Shown here: positions 16,450-25,541 of the stretch, piece after piece
Layout of the letters: each line of letters opens with the position of its first letter
Position numbering within the stretch: the first letter of the stretch is position 1
Assembly (NCBI GenBank): GCA_023398105.1
Contig: JAEWST010000105.1
Coordinates: 1 to 64,000, forward strand
Source of the DNA: Bacillota bacterium
GTDB taxonomy: Bacteria; Bacillota; Clostridia; Acetivibrionales; DSM-1351
Length of the DNA: 64,000 bases
Direction: 5' to 3'
Translations under genes and position numbers: made by a program
The notes under the pieces: model-generated
Database searches by the model: none
Told to the model about the DNA's origin: nothing
The model's input: the letters and a program-made list of their open reading frames with translations, nothing else

Positions 16450-17613
16450 ATGCAAGTAATTGAAAGAGCTTATAGTGATGCATTAAAGCTTACTATGGAA
16501 ATAATTAATCTTTATCCCATATACAATAGTAAGAGCCAAAAAGAAGCACAAAAGGTTTTAGGTGAATACTTAAGATTAAATGGTTGGAATGTTTTTTTTG
16601 ATGATTTTTATTATTCCCAGATTAGTGATTATGATTTTGTGAGAAATCCCTGGGAATATGATGACTACTATGATAACTATCAATCTTTAATAAAACATAA
16701 CCTTTACGCTGTTTTAGATTCAGGCTTGGAAGGACCAACAATTTTACTGAATGGACACATTGATATAGATATAATTGATAAAAGTGATAAGATGAAAAGC
16801 TATACAAGGGCTAGCATGACTGAAGAGGGATGTTTGTTAGGGAGGGGATCGACCGACATGCTTTTCGGGTTAAGCTCCTTATCTGTTGTCAAAAACTTTC
16901 TTTTAGGTAAAGAGTGGAAGGGAAAGATAATATTTACCTCAGTTGTTGATGAAGAAATTGGAGGCAACGGTTCTATAAGGGCTTGCCAATGGCTTAAGGA
17001 AAGAGGTTATTTTAATGATATTAGCAACACATTGTGTATAATAGCCGAGCCTACGAATAACCTGATATGCAATCAAAGTATGGGCTTTTTACCTTTTAAT
17101 ATTTATATAAGGTCAGATTCTGTGCACATGAATGCTCAAAGCAAAGCTAACTCAATTGAAAGGCTTGTATCAATAATAAACCAGATTGACTCTGCAAAAA
17201 AAAGATATACAGGGTTAAATTTAAATATTGGAATTCTGACGGGGGGAGAGGATCCATCGTTACCTATATCAAAACTGGAGATAAGGGGAGTTATTGCAAT
17301 GACTCCTGAAACAACATTGGATGAAATTAAATTATTAATGACAGATATTTGTGAGGATTGTGAGATAGTATTCCCTAATTTGCAAATTGAGCCTTATCGC
17401 TGTGCTGATAATGGGTTGAAGTCATATAATAATTTGTTCAAAAGTGCATGTGATGCTCCTGTTTTTGGCAGATTTGAAATTCCAACTATTATTTGGGGAC
17501 CAGGAAGCCTATGCCAGGCTCATACTTATGACGAATTTATTAGCCTTAATGAGTGTAAAGCTTATATAAGAGATCTATACAGTTACATAACAGATTTAGT
17601 AGAGGGAAAATGA
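16450..17613 (+). CDS. M20-family metallopeptidase / deacylase
   Basis: 387 residues. Metal-site motifs of the ArgE/DapE/CPG2 family are all visible: NGHIDIDII (His, catalytic Asp), GRGSTDM (Asp), DEEIGGNGS (Glu pair), IAEPTNN (Glu) and the late AHTYDEF (His). These di-zinc enzymes hydrolyse amide bonds of N-acyl amino acids or small peptides. The start has AGGGGTGAG upstream. The stop abuts the next start (TGAATG), so it is translationally coupled to the DegT gene. The pair may deacylate and transaminate an intermediate of the 16-25 kb cluster (inference). Confidence 0.85.
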   Translation: MQVIERAYSDALKLTMEIINLYPIYNSKSQKEAQKVLGEYLRLNGWNVFFDDFYYSQISDYDFVRNPWEYDDYYDNYQSLIKHNLYAVLDSGLEGPTILLNGHIDIDIIDKSDKMKSYTRASMTEEGCLLGRGSTDMLFGLSSLSVVKNFLLGKEWKGKIIFTSVVDEEIGGNGSIRACQWLKERGYFNDISNTLCIIAEPTNNLICNQSMGFLPFNIYIRSDSVHMNAQSKANSIERLVSIINQIDSAKKRYTGLNLNIGILTGGEDPSLPISKLEIRGVIAMTPETTLDEIKLLMTDICEDCEIVFPNLQIEPYRCADNGLKSYNNLFKSACDAPVFGRFEIPTIIWGPGSLCQAHTYDEFISLNECKAYIRDLYSYITDLVEGK

Positions 17614-18873
17614 ATGGATTCAAGATTTTACAGACCTCCAAATATTAAGTTTCCTTTATATGCTTTGGACTATAAATCACATTTGTTTATCAAATACTCA
17701 CTTTCCTTTTCTAAATTAGATAATGTCCAAAGGACATTGACTCAGAAAATAAGTGAAATATATGGTGTAGATGGTAACAACCTTCAATTATTTGATAGTG
17801 CTTCATCGTCAATTTTATATCTGTTGAATAAATTAAAGGAGCTCTATAACATCAAGAGTGTATATATACCAGCATTTTCTTGCATGGATTTGGCTGATGC
17901 TGTTATAGCAAGCGGTTGCAAATTGCAGGTGTATGATATTGATGAAGAGTTTATGCCTTTAAGAAGCTTTTTGGAAGGCATAAAATTTAAGAAAGAGTGT
18001 GTATTAATAATACCTTCCTATTTCGGGACGTGCAAGCTTGGCGACGAACTGATGGAGCTTCTTGAGCAAATAGAAATGCCCATAATATTTGATGATGCTC
18101 AGGTTTTTCCAATGCCCCCCTTAATATCAGGAAACTATAAAAAACCATGGTTTTCTGTGATTTCCTTTGGAAAGGGAAAGCCTGTTTCTGCACTTGGAGG
18201 AGGGGCACTTATAAGTAATACCAGTGATAGTAATTTGAATATTAAAATTTTTTCTGATAACGGATTTATAAATAATTCAAGTTGGGTTAAAGATATTCTG
18301 TCACATGTAAACAGGGCAGTTAAGAATGCATTTAAAAATTTTATAGGCTTGTCCAATACAAAACTTTTTGTAAATAAAAGAATTAAAATATTTGATACTT
18401 TAGAAGAACTAGTTTATGCAAAAAATTATCAAGGTTTTACTCCACAGAGTATTAATAAACTGCAAATAGTATTTGCACTTAAAAGGTTCTACTTTTTAAA
18501 AAAAACAGTAAAAAGAAGATGCTTGATTAATGAATATGTTGCACAATTAGCTGGAACTCGTAAGGAATTTAAATACATAAAAAAACAGTTATCTGATATG
18601 AATTTCATACCACTTTGCATTGAAAATGAAGATAGGTATAAGCTGTTAAAAACTTTAGGTGGATATGGAATACAATGTACCATTTTTTATTATCCGCTGC
18701 ACCTAATACCTTTTTATTCAAAAAAGTATGATTTGCAAGAATGCCCAAATTCAGAGGGTATATTTGGTAGTATTGTTATAATTCCTTATAATCTGGATTA
18801 TTCCAATAAGAAGATTGTTAAAATGCTAAACTTGGTAGATAAATCACTAAGGGAGCTTAAAAATGAACAGTAA
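17614..18873 (+). CDS. DegT/DnrJ/EryC1-type PLP aminotransferase-like protein
   Basis: 419 residues of fold-type I PLP enzyme, DegT subgroup. SASSSILYLL is the cofactor-phosphate region, IPAFSCMDLADAV and DDAQVFPM follow (Asp to the pyridine nitrogen), and SFGKGKPVSALGGGAL carries the Schiff-base Lys. Family members aminate sugar or acyl ketones; some act on carrier-bound substrates. It is longer and more divergent than sugar aminotransferases. It overlaps the next small frame and is coupled to the M20 gene upstream. Confidence 0.75.
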   Translation: MDSRFYRPPNIKFPLYALDYKSHLFIKYSLSFSKLDNVQRTLTQKISEIYGVDGNNLQLFDSASSSILYLLNKLKELYNIKSVYIPAFSCMDLADAVIASGCKLQVYDIDEEFMPLRSFLEGIKFKKECVLIIPSYFGTCKLGDELMELLEQIEMPIIFDDAQVFPMPPLISGNYKKPWFSVISFGKGKPVSALGGGALISNTSDSNLNIKIFSDNGFINNSSWVKDILSHVNRAVKNAFKNFIGLSNTKLFVNKRIKIFDTLEELVYAKNYQGFTPQSINKLQIVFALKRFYFLKKTVKRRCLINEYVAQLAGTRKEFKYIKKQLSDMNFIPLCIENEDRYKLLKTLGGYGIQCTIFYYPLHLIPFYSKKYDLQECPNSEGIFGSIVIIPYNLDYSNKKIVKMLNLVDKSLRELKNEQ

Positions 18874-19024
18874 CTCAAGTTATGAAATTAACTACTTCGG
18901 CTTTCATTCACAATGGTATAGAGAAATACTTGAGAAACATCTTTTCTTTAACAATGTTTTTTCTGAAATAGTAGTTATAGCTATCAGCATTGGAAAGTTT
19001 AGAATGATTAATTTGCAAGTATAA
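18863..19024 (+). pseudogene. 53-codon frame overlapping the DegT gene end, probably a truncated gene
   Basis: ATG 18863 lies within the last codons of the aminotransferase with GGGAG seven bases upstream, a typical coupled start. It encodes MNSNSSYEINYFGFHSQWYR and about 33 more residues, then stops. The beginning looks like a normal protein but no family can be assigned, and the end looks premature. It may be the stump of a larger deleted gene. Confidence 0.4.
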
Positions 19025-19114
19025 CTATAAAAGAAGGGATGTGTAGCTAAAACATATTTAATAAAGCATTAAAGTACAAGAAATAAAAAATACCTGAAAA
19101 GAATGGAGAATATC

Positions 19115-20293
19115 ATGTTTAGTTATTCATTTATTAATAATAACAAGGATTTTGAGATACTCGCTGCTAGTAAAAAAAGGATAGCAATCTACGGGACAGG
19201 TGAATATGCCTCTAATATACTAAAAAAGATTTCTGAACACGGTCTTAACATAGAGGGATTTATTGATTACGAGCTAGATCCAAATAATAAGATTGGAACT
19301 ATGTTCTGTGACCATAAGGTATACAACATAATTGATGTGGAAAGTGTTATTGATGTAATTCTAATAGGACACCCTGATAATGAACTGATTTTAAGAAGGC
19401 TTTCTAGAGATATACATTTTAATAAAACGGTGATTAGTATACTTGAGGATGCATCAGGAACTGATGCGACAAATAATGATGATGTTAATAACAGTGGTAT
19501 GTTTTATGTTGAAGATAGATTCATCATTTCAAGAAAATTTGCAGAGCAAGCAATCCTATCAGAAATTAATAAATTCAACATTGATACAAGAGTAATTGAA
19601 GAAATATATGAAATTGTAAGACCTTATACATTTTGCGGTAAATATAGTGTGTATATGACAGCATTATCTGTTATCAATGCTATTAGAAAGAATCAAGAGG
19701 GTGTGTTTTTAGAACTCGGTGTTTACAAGGGCGGAAGTTCATTAACTGCTCTGCTGGTTCAGAAAATGCTTTTCGGCAAAGTTATTATTCCTGTGTGGAT
19801 GTTGGATTCCTTCAGATATTTTCCTGATGCAACCCAGGAGGATGGAGAATTATACGGTGTCGATATTAATCTGGACAAGTTTTACCCCTCTGCAGGAAGC
19901 GAAATCTGTTACGTGAATGATGTTATAAAAACTATAGAATTCTTCGGATTTAAGGAAGGGGAATATGTTATAAGACAAGGGTGGTTTGAGGACACTTTAC
20001 CAAGCGTTGTAGAAGAATTGAAAGATGTTGGAATATCGATTTTAAGGCTGGACAACGACTTGTACAAATCTACAGAACTGTGTCTTGATGTGATGATGCC
20101 AATAGTAATTGATAACGGAATAGTATTAATTGATGATTATCACTTTTATGCCGGATGTGCTTTGGCAATTCATGAATATCTGGGCAATAACAAATTATCC
20201 TACAGACTTTATAACATCAATGACTTGGCGTACTTTTATAAAACAAACGCCTCTGTCCTTATAGAAGAAAATTTAAGACTTTTAATAATTTAA
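19115..20293 (+). CDS. TylF/macrocin-O-methyltransferase-type enzyme with N-terminal Rossmann-like domain
   Basis: 392 residues. Residues about 10-115 form a nucleotide-sugar-type Rossmann segment (IAIYGTGEYASNILKKI). Residues about 170-390 match the TylF family (PF05711): FLELGVYKGGSSLTALL (SAM site), MLDSFRYFPDA, LRLDNDLYKSTE and IDDYHFYAGC, with the acidic metal ligands of Mg-dependent O-methyltransferases. TylF methylates a sugar hydroxyl in tylosin; the substrate here is unknown. ATG 19115 (GGAG six bases upstream) is preferred over ATG 19103, which overlaps the site. A repeat A element follows immediately. Confidence 0.78.
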   Translation: MFSYSFINNNKDFEILAASKKRIAIYGTGEYASNILKKISEHGLNIEGFIDYELDPNNKIGTMFCDHKVYNIIDVESVIDVILIGHPDNELILRRLSRDIHFNKTVISILEDASGTDATNNDDVNNSGMFYVEDRFIISRKFAEQAILSEINKFNIDTRVIEEIYEIVRPYTFCGKYSVYMTALSVINAIRKNQEGVFLELGVYKGGSSLTALLVQKMLFGKVIIPVWMLDSFRYFPDATQEDGELYGVDINLDKFYPSAGSEICYVNDVIKTIEFFGFKEGEYVIRQGWFEDTLPSVVEELKDVGISILRLDNDLYKSTELCLDVMMPIVIDNGIVLIDDYHFYAGCALAIHEYLGNNKLSYRLYNINDLAYFYKTNASVLIEENLRLLII

Positions 20294-20294
20294 A

Positions 20295-20448
20295 TATAAC
20301 GAGGCAAGAAAAGTCCCCCACTTCTATAAGTGGCGGGTACCACTTTGGTTATCAGGCGGTGAGAATATCTCCCGCCTCGATGAAACGCCGCTGATGTAAT
20401 GAAATTTTTCTACAATCGATAAATTTCATTTTGAATCTAGGCGTTATA
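20295..20448. repeat. Repeat family A, full-length copy 2
   Basis: It differs from the copy at 1-157 by only a handful of substitutions and one or two indels, with the same three hairpins and inverted ends TATAAC/GTTATA. The high identity suggests recent mobility or recombination. It lies between the methyltransferase gene and luxE and would be transcribed as hairpins, possibly attenuating expression. Confidence 0.8.
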
Positions 20449-20477
20449 ACACTTAATTAATAAGGAGTGAAAAGCTA

Positions 20478-21602
20478 ATGCTGAATTTTTCTGAACTTAA
20501 GACTCTTTCTTTTATTGATGATTTAATATATCAAAATGAGGAATGCTACAATTTGCCTGTAGATTATATCAATGAAATTCAGACAAATTTGATTATAGAG
20601 TCTTTTAAATTTCATTATCACAGTTGTTCTATCTATAAGAAATATTGTGATGCTCTGGGGATTACGCCCAATGATATTGTAATGAGCCAGGACCTGTGCA
20701 AAATTCCACTCATACCGTCCATACTTTTTAAGGAGTACGATATTATGAGCTGTAGTCCTGATGAAATAGTAAAAACCTGTACAAGTTCTGGAACTAAAGG
20801 ATCTATAAGTAAAATTTACAGGGATGAGGTTACTATGAACCGTTTTATGGGTTCAGTCCAATGCTGCATGGATCAGATGATGAATTTGGATGATGCTTTC
20901 TGCATCAACCTTGGTCCATCAACTGAAGAGGCTGGCGACCTTTGGTTTTCATATGCAATGAGCCTTGTTGACATGATTTACCCCTCTGAATATTTTGTAG
21001 TTGATGATGTATTCTATCCAGAAAATGCTTATAAAAGGATTCTTGAGGAGAAAGACAAGTACGAGAATATTATCGTAATTGGTGCACCAATTATGATCCT
21101 TGAGTTTGTCAATTACTTAAAAAAGAATAATTTGAAAATTGAATCCTGTGAAAACTTTTATTTCCTTACTGCAGGCGGATGGAAAAGGTTTTCTGGACAA
21201 GAAATTCCAAAACCCGAGTTTATAGCCCTGATACAGGATTACTTTATCAATTCATCGGAAAAGTACTTCAGAGATATTCTGAATATGGTTGAATTAAACA
21301 CCGTTCTTCCCGAGTGTGATGCTAAAATAAAGCATCTTCCTCCTTGGGTAAAAGTTTTTATACTTGATCCTATTACACTGAAACCGCTCAAAGACGGGGA
21401 ATATGGATTAATGGCGTACCTTGATCCTTCTACAACTAGCTTCCCGTGTTTCATACTTACAGATGATGTAGGCAGGATAGTGGTCTCGGGAGAATGTACC
21501 TGCGGACGCAAAGGACAGGGAATTGAGATACTAAGAAGAATAGGCAGGGTGGAATCAAGAGGATGTGCATTGAAGATTGATAAGCTTTATGCAACGGTTT
21601 AG
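20478..21602 (+). CDS. luxE: LuxE-like acyl-protein synthetase
   Basis: 374 residues of the LuxE family (PF04443). TCTSSGTKGSISKIYRDE is the adenylate-binding Ser/Thr/Gly loop, followed by FCINLGPSTEEAGDLWFSYA and the late GDVGR-like DDVGRIV segment with TCGRKGQGIE; a Cys near the C-terminus (RVESRGCALKI) is positioned like the acyl-accepting Cys of LuxE. LuxE activates a fatty acid as acyl-AMP and passes it to LuxC for reduction. The start follows AAGGAG. It is the first gene of a luxE-luxD-luxC order, tightly spaced, with no luxA or luxB in the window. Confidence 0.85.
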   Translation: MLNFSELKTLSFIDDLIYQNEECYNLPVDYINEIQTNLIIESFKFHYHSCSIYKKYCDALGITPNDIVMSQDLCKIPLIPSILFKEYDIMSCSPDEIVKTCTSSGTKGSISKIYRDEVTMNRFMGSVQCCMDQMMNLDDAFCINLGPSTEEAGDLWFSYAMSLVDMIYPSEYFVVDDVFYPENAYKRILEEKDKYENIIVIGAPIMILEFVNYLKKNNLKIESCENFYFLTAGGWKRFSGQEIPKPEFIALIQDYFINSSEKYFRDILNMVELNTVLPECDAKIKHLPPWVKVFILDPITLKPLKDGEYGLMAYLDPSTTSFPCFILTDDVGRIVVSGECTCGRKGQGIEILRRIGRVESRGCALKIDKLYATV

Positions 21603-21639
21603 TATATTTTCAATTCTATAAATGAAAGGTGTGGTAACA

Positions 21640-22560
21640 TTGATTAAAGAGTATAATGAAAAGATTTTCAACTTTAAAAATATAAATGGGAAAATGATTC
21701 ATTCAGTATATGATTCTACTGCAAACAATAACCCATTGGTAATAATATGTCCACAGTACGAAAAAACAATTCGAACAAACTTAAGCCCAATGGTGTACCT
21801 CATTAACAATGGATTTAATGTATTCAGGTATGATAATACCTTTCACCGTGGTAACAGCGAGGGCGATTTTATGGTCTATACCTTGAGCAACGCCTATGAT
21901 GATCTTATATCGGTCATGGATTTCATAGAAAATAACCCTGAAATCAATACAAGTAACGGCATTTGTCTTTTTGGTATCAGTATCTCAAGCCGCATATGCT
22001 ATAGATTTCTTTCAAACTTCAGCAACAGGGTTGACATGTTTTTATCCTTGGTAGGTGTCGTCAATATGCAGTATACAATGAAAGGGATACTTGGCTTTGA
22101 CCTGATTCATCAGTTTTTGACTGAAGAAGACAAGGTATTTGGGATTTGTAAGGTGTTGAGTTATCCAATAGATGTGGATAATTTCACAGTTGACTTGGTT
22201 AGAAACAATTATCATGACTTGGAAACCACTAAGATGGAAATTGACAAAATTAAAACTCCAGTAAGCCTTATTTTAGCAGAAAGTGATAAGTGGATAGATA
22301 TTAATGAATACGATTATGCATTCTCAGGCAATAAAGGTATACTGAATGAAATTTACAAAATGCCAAATTCGGGGCATGAGCTTTATAAAAATCCTGAGGC
22401 TGCAAGATATTCATTTATAGCAATGGTGCGAATACTTTACAGTTATTTCTATAAAAAAGAAATTAATGAGGAAACAATGGAAAAGCCTCAAATAACTGAA
22501 ATAATTGCTAAGAACAAGCTTGAAAGAAACAGGGAAAGAGATTACCTATCTATAGTGTAA
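21640..22560 (+). CDS. luxD: LuxD-like acyl-transferase (myristoyl-ACP thioesterase)
   Basis: 306 residues, alpha/beta hydrolase. Several segments line up with bacterial LuxD: NGFNVFRYDNTFHRG, nucleophile elbow GISISSR (LuxD: ASLSAR), VGVVNMQYTMKGILGFDL, SDKWIDINEYD and NSGHELYKN with the catalytic His, and a charged C-terminal helix. LuxD releases C14 fatty acid from acyl-ACP for the reductase. TTG 21640, preceded by AAAGGTGTGG, is preferred over ATG 21622, which has no ribosome-binding site. It lies 37 bases after luxE and 42 before luxC. The specificity may differ from myristoyl. Confidence 0.82.
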   Translation: MIKEYNEKIFNFKNINGKMIHSVYDSTANNNPLVIICPQYEKTIRTNLSPMVYLINNGFNVFRYDNTFHRGNSEGDFMVYTLSNAYDDLISVMDFIENNPEINTSNGICLFGISISSRICYRFLSNFSNRVDMFLSLVGVVNMQYTMKGILGFDLIHQFLTEEDKVFGICKVLSYPIDVDNFTVDLVRNNYHDLETTKMEIDKIKTPVSLILAESDKWIDINEYDYAFSGNKGILNEIYKMPNSGHELYKNPEAARYSFIAMVRILYSYFYKKEINEETMEKPQITEIIAKNKLERNRERDYLSIV

Positions 22561-22602
22561 TGGTGGTTTTAATTTTAATAATTACTGGATTTGGAGGTAC
22601 GT

Positions 22603-24129
22603 ATGGAACAGGTTTATGATTTGCCATTAATGGTGTTAGGGGAAAAAATTTATATAACAGATAATACTGAGTTTGAAACTGTTAAATACGAAAGAGGTGT
22701 AACTGTACGGATACCTAAAACGACATTGGAACATGTGGAAAAAATAAAAAACTCAAATAACGATGAGTTAAAGAAGCTTAGTTTTGAACAAGTTACTGTG
22801 TTTTTGAGTAAAGTGGGACAATTATGGTCAAATCCAGACTATGAATTGAGAAAAAAGGCAATAGAACTAAGCAGTAAGTTGACTGGTTTTGATGAATGCT
22901 TCATCGCCAGAGACTTTGACATAATGGGGGATTATATTAGGCTTAGACCTGAGTTGTATGACCAGGTTGATACCGAATTGGGTAACTACCTCTTGCTGGA
23001 TGAATGGGTACTAAAGCACGAAAGCTACATCCATGCCGAACCAAGAGGCAAGGTATTGCATGTTTTGGTTGGAAATATTCCTATTGCGAGTATCTACTCG
23101 ATTATAAGAGGAATTCTTACAAAAAATATGAATATTGCAAAGCTGCCAACAAGAGATCTAGCTACATGCTTGTATTTCCTACTTTCTTTCATTGAAATAG
23201 ATCCCAATCACCCCATTACACGTTCATTAAGTGCTTTATATTGGAAAAGAGGAAATAATGAAATAGAAGACAAGATGCTTTCTCAATCTGATGTTGTTTG
23301 TCTCTGGGGCGGCGAAGGGGCAGTAAAGGCTATCAAACCCAAGGTGCCTGCTGGAGTTGAGTTTATAGAATTTGGTCCCAAAAGAAGCTTGAGTATAATT
23401 GATCTTGATTTGGTAGATGAAAATGATATTGACAGAACGGCTTGTAGACTGGCTGGTGATATGTCTGTATACAATCAGGAGGCATGTTTTTCAACTCAAC
23501 TTGCATTTGTTATGGGAAATAAGGTTGATGAGTTTATTGAGAGCTTAAAAGGCTGGCTTGATAAAACAGTAAAAAGATGGCCTACTGGTTTTTTGACCTT
23601 TGACAACAATGCGCATCTTTCTATTAATAAACTCAAGGAAACATTTTCTGGACATCAAGTTATTTCTTCTGAAGGTAATAAATGGTGTATTATCAAGTGT
23701 AACGATATTAACTACTTACCTGAGCATCCTTTAGGAAGGACAATTTATATTTATTGTATAGATGATATATCTCAGATGTATCATTTCATAAACAGGGATG
23801 TTCAGACTATAGGTACATACCCTTGGTCTGTAGCCTTTAAACATAAAGATGATCTTGCCGAAAGAGGTGTAGACAGAATATGTGAATTGGGGCTACATGC
23901 TATACCTAGAATCGGGTGGGCACATGATTCCATGTTTCCTATGTCTAGGATGGTCAGATATATTAGTTTGGAATTGTCTCTTGATACAAAAGGAAAGTAC
24001 TATGAAGGTGATGCAGCTCATGATTTCATGTGTTTTGGGTATTATAGCAGTGAAGATGAAGTGAGACAATTGGTTAAGGACAATATGCTCCCAGCTGGCT
24101 TTATTCCAAAGCATATCATTGAAGAATAA
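22603..24129 (+). CDS. luxC: LuxC-like acyl-CoA/acyl-protein reductase
   Basis: 508 residues of the LuxC family (PF05893), an aldehyde-dehydrogenase-like fold. Landmarks are EPRGKVLHVLVGNIPIAS, WGGEGAVKAIKP, EFGPKRSLSII and SVYNQEACFSTQ with the catalytic Cys, and GLHAIPRIGWAHDS near the end. It would reduce the LuxE-bound acyl group to an aldehyde with NADPH. ATG 22603 has GGAGG five bases upstream. With luxE and luxD it forms a complete fatty-acid-reductase set, followed 68 bases later by a radical SAM gene. Confidence 0.88.
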   Translation: MEQVYDLPLMVLGEKIYITDNTEFETVKYERGVTVRIPKTTLEHVEKIKNSNNDELKKLSFEQVTVFLSKVGQLWSNPDYELRKKAIELSSKLTGFDECFIARDFDIMGDYIRLRPELYDQVDTELGNYLLLDEWVLKHESYIHAEPRGKVLHVLVGNIPIASIYSIIRGILTKNMNIAKLPTRDLATCLYFLLSFIEIDPNHPITRSLSALYWKRGNNEIEDKMLSQSDVVCLWGGEGAVKAIKPKVPAGVEFIEFGPKRSLSIIDLDLVDENDIDRTACRLAGDMSVYNQEACFSTQLAFVMGNKVDEFIESLKGWLDKTVKRWPTGFLTFDNNAHLSINKLKETFSGHQVISSEGNKWCIIKCNDINYLPEHPLGRTIYIYCIDDISQMYHFINRDVQTIGTYPWSVAFKHKDDLAERGVDRICELGLHAIPRIGWAHDSMFPMSRMVRYISLELSLDTKGKYYEGDAAHDFMCFGYYSSEDEVRQLVKDNMLPAGFIPKHIIEE

Positions 24130-24197
24130 CATATTTAGTATGAATATTATAAGAAAAACAATTATTATATATTTAAATAATGAGGAGAGTGTATTTT

Positions 24198-25427
24198 ATG
24201 AGTCAAAAAACGGTTTCGATAATTACCAATAATGTTGAATGTGACCAACTAACCAGCTATTATTCAAAGATAGAGAAGTATTTTATTGCAAATGGCTGGG
24301 AAGTTGTAAAAAGCTTTGATGCTGATTTGGCTGTCTTTGCTGCATGCGGAACAGTTGATTTTTTGCATGATGTAATAAAAGATGCATTAGCTGAGAGAAT
24401 GGAGAAGAAAAAGACTTACAGTTCAACAATAATAATGGGTTGTCAGGCCATTACATATGAAAAAGAGTTTAATGAATTTTTCGATGGAGAAATGATAAAA
24501 TATGGTCAAGAAGACAAATTAGATAATCTAATAAACGCTAGTATTAAATTTAATGAAATAAAAACTTCCCATGTGTTCAATGCACCTAACCAAAAAAGAA
24601 ACAATGACACTAATAAGCTGTTCACTATTATTATATCAAGTGGATGCCTTAAGAAATGTACTTACTGTCAAATACACAGGGCACATGGATATATAAATAG
24701 CAAAAGTATAGAGGAGATAAAAAAAGAGTTCACGGTTGCATTACAAAATGGATACAAACACATTGTTTTAGCCGGAACTGATACTTCTGTATATGGTTAT
24801 GATATAAATACAAACATTCTGACTCTAATGGATAGTCTTCTTGAGATAGATGATTCTGTCAAATTATATGTTGATAACCTGAACCCTATGCGATTAGCAG
24901 AATTCAAAGAAGGTTTATACAGACTTGCAAAAAGAAATGTATTTGATTATATACACATACCATTACAACATGTCAATAATGATGTATTGAAAAGAATGGG
25001 AAGAGTTGCTGATTTTGAAGAGGTATATGGAATTATAAAAGAATTAAAGGCAATTGCTCCAGATATTGTTCTGTTTACTGACGTAATTACTGGATTCCCT
25101 GGTGAGACAGAAGAACATTTTAATGATTTACTTGAGTTTGTGAAAAATGACAATTGTTTCTATCACAATTATATAAATGAGTATTGTGAGGTTGAATCAG
25201 CACCATCGAGTAAAATGGATAATAAGATCGATAGTGATTTAAGAAGTGAAAGATGGCATAAGCTTTTACATGAGTTTGAATTAAGAAAACCTGTTATAAG
25301 TGAAAGTGCACAAAAGATTGTATCCCGTATAAAGCCAAGATATAATGTGCATGAGGAACTAGTAGATGAATCTCCAAAGCATTTTTATTTTTGTATGAAC
25401 ACATATGACTTAATAAATGAAGATTAA
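24198..25427 (+). CDS. MiaB/RimO-like radical SAM methylthiotransferase-type enzyme
   Basis: 409 residues. The N-terminal ~140 residues match the UPF0004 domain in outline; Cys residues in FAACGTVDFLHD and IIMGCQAI are candidate second-cluster ligands. The radical SAM core has SSGCLKKCTYCQIHRAHG (CxxxCxxC), then the GTDTSVYG and HIPLQHVNNDVLKRMGR segments and TGFPGETEEHF typical of methylthiotransferases. The usual TRAM RNA-binding domain is not evident; the protein ends about 40 residues after the core. It is therefore less likely to act on tRNA and may insert sulfur into, or methylthiolate, a small molecule made by this cluster (inference). Start chosen for GAGGAGAG. Confidence 0.78.
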   Translation: MSQKTVSIITNNVECDQLTSYYSKIEKYFIANGWEVVKSFDADLAVFAACGTVDFLHDVIKDALAERMEKKKTYSSTIIMGCQAITYEKEFNEFFDGEMIKYGQEDKLDNLINASIKFNEIKTSHVFNAPNQKRNNDTNKLFTIIISSGCLKKCTYCQIHRAHGYINSKSIEEIKKEFTVALQNGYKHIVLAGTDTSVYGYDINTNILTLMDSLLEIDDSVKLYVDNLNPMRLAEFKEGLYRLAKRNVFDYIHIPLQHVNNDVLKRMGRVADFEEVYGIIKELKAIAPDIVLFTDVITGFPGETEEHFNDLLEFVKNDNCFYHNYINEYCEVESAPSSKMDNKIDSDLRSERWHKLLHEFELRKPVISESAQKIVSRIKPRYNVHEELVDESPKHFYFCMNTYDLINED

Positions 25428-25541
25428 GGTGTGATTTAACGTAAAGTTTGACTATCACTTAAAATATGAGTAAATCAAAGTTGTCATGTCAAACAATATG
25501 TACCGTAATTAGCTATAAACAACAAAACAAGGAGGTTTCCC

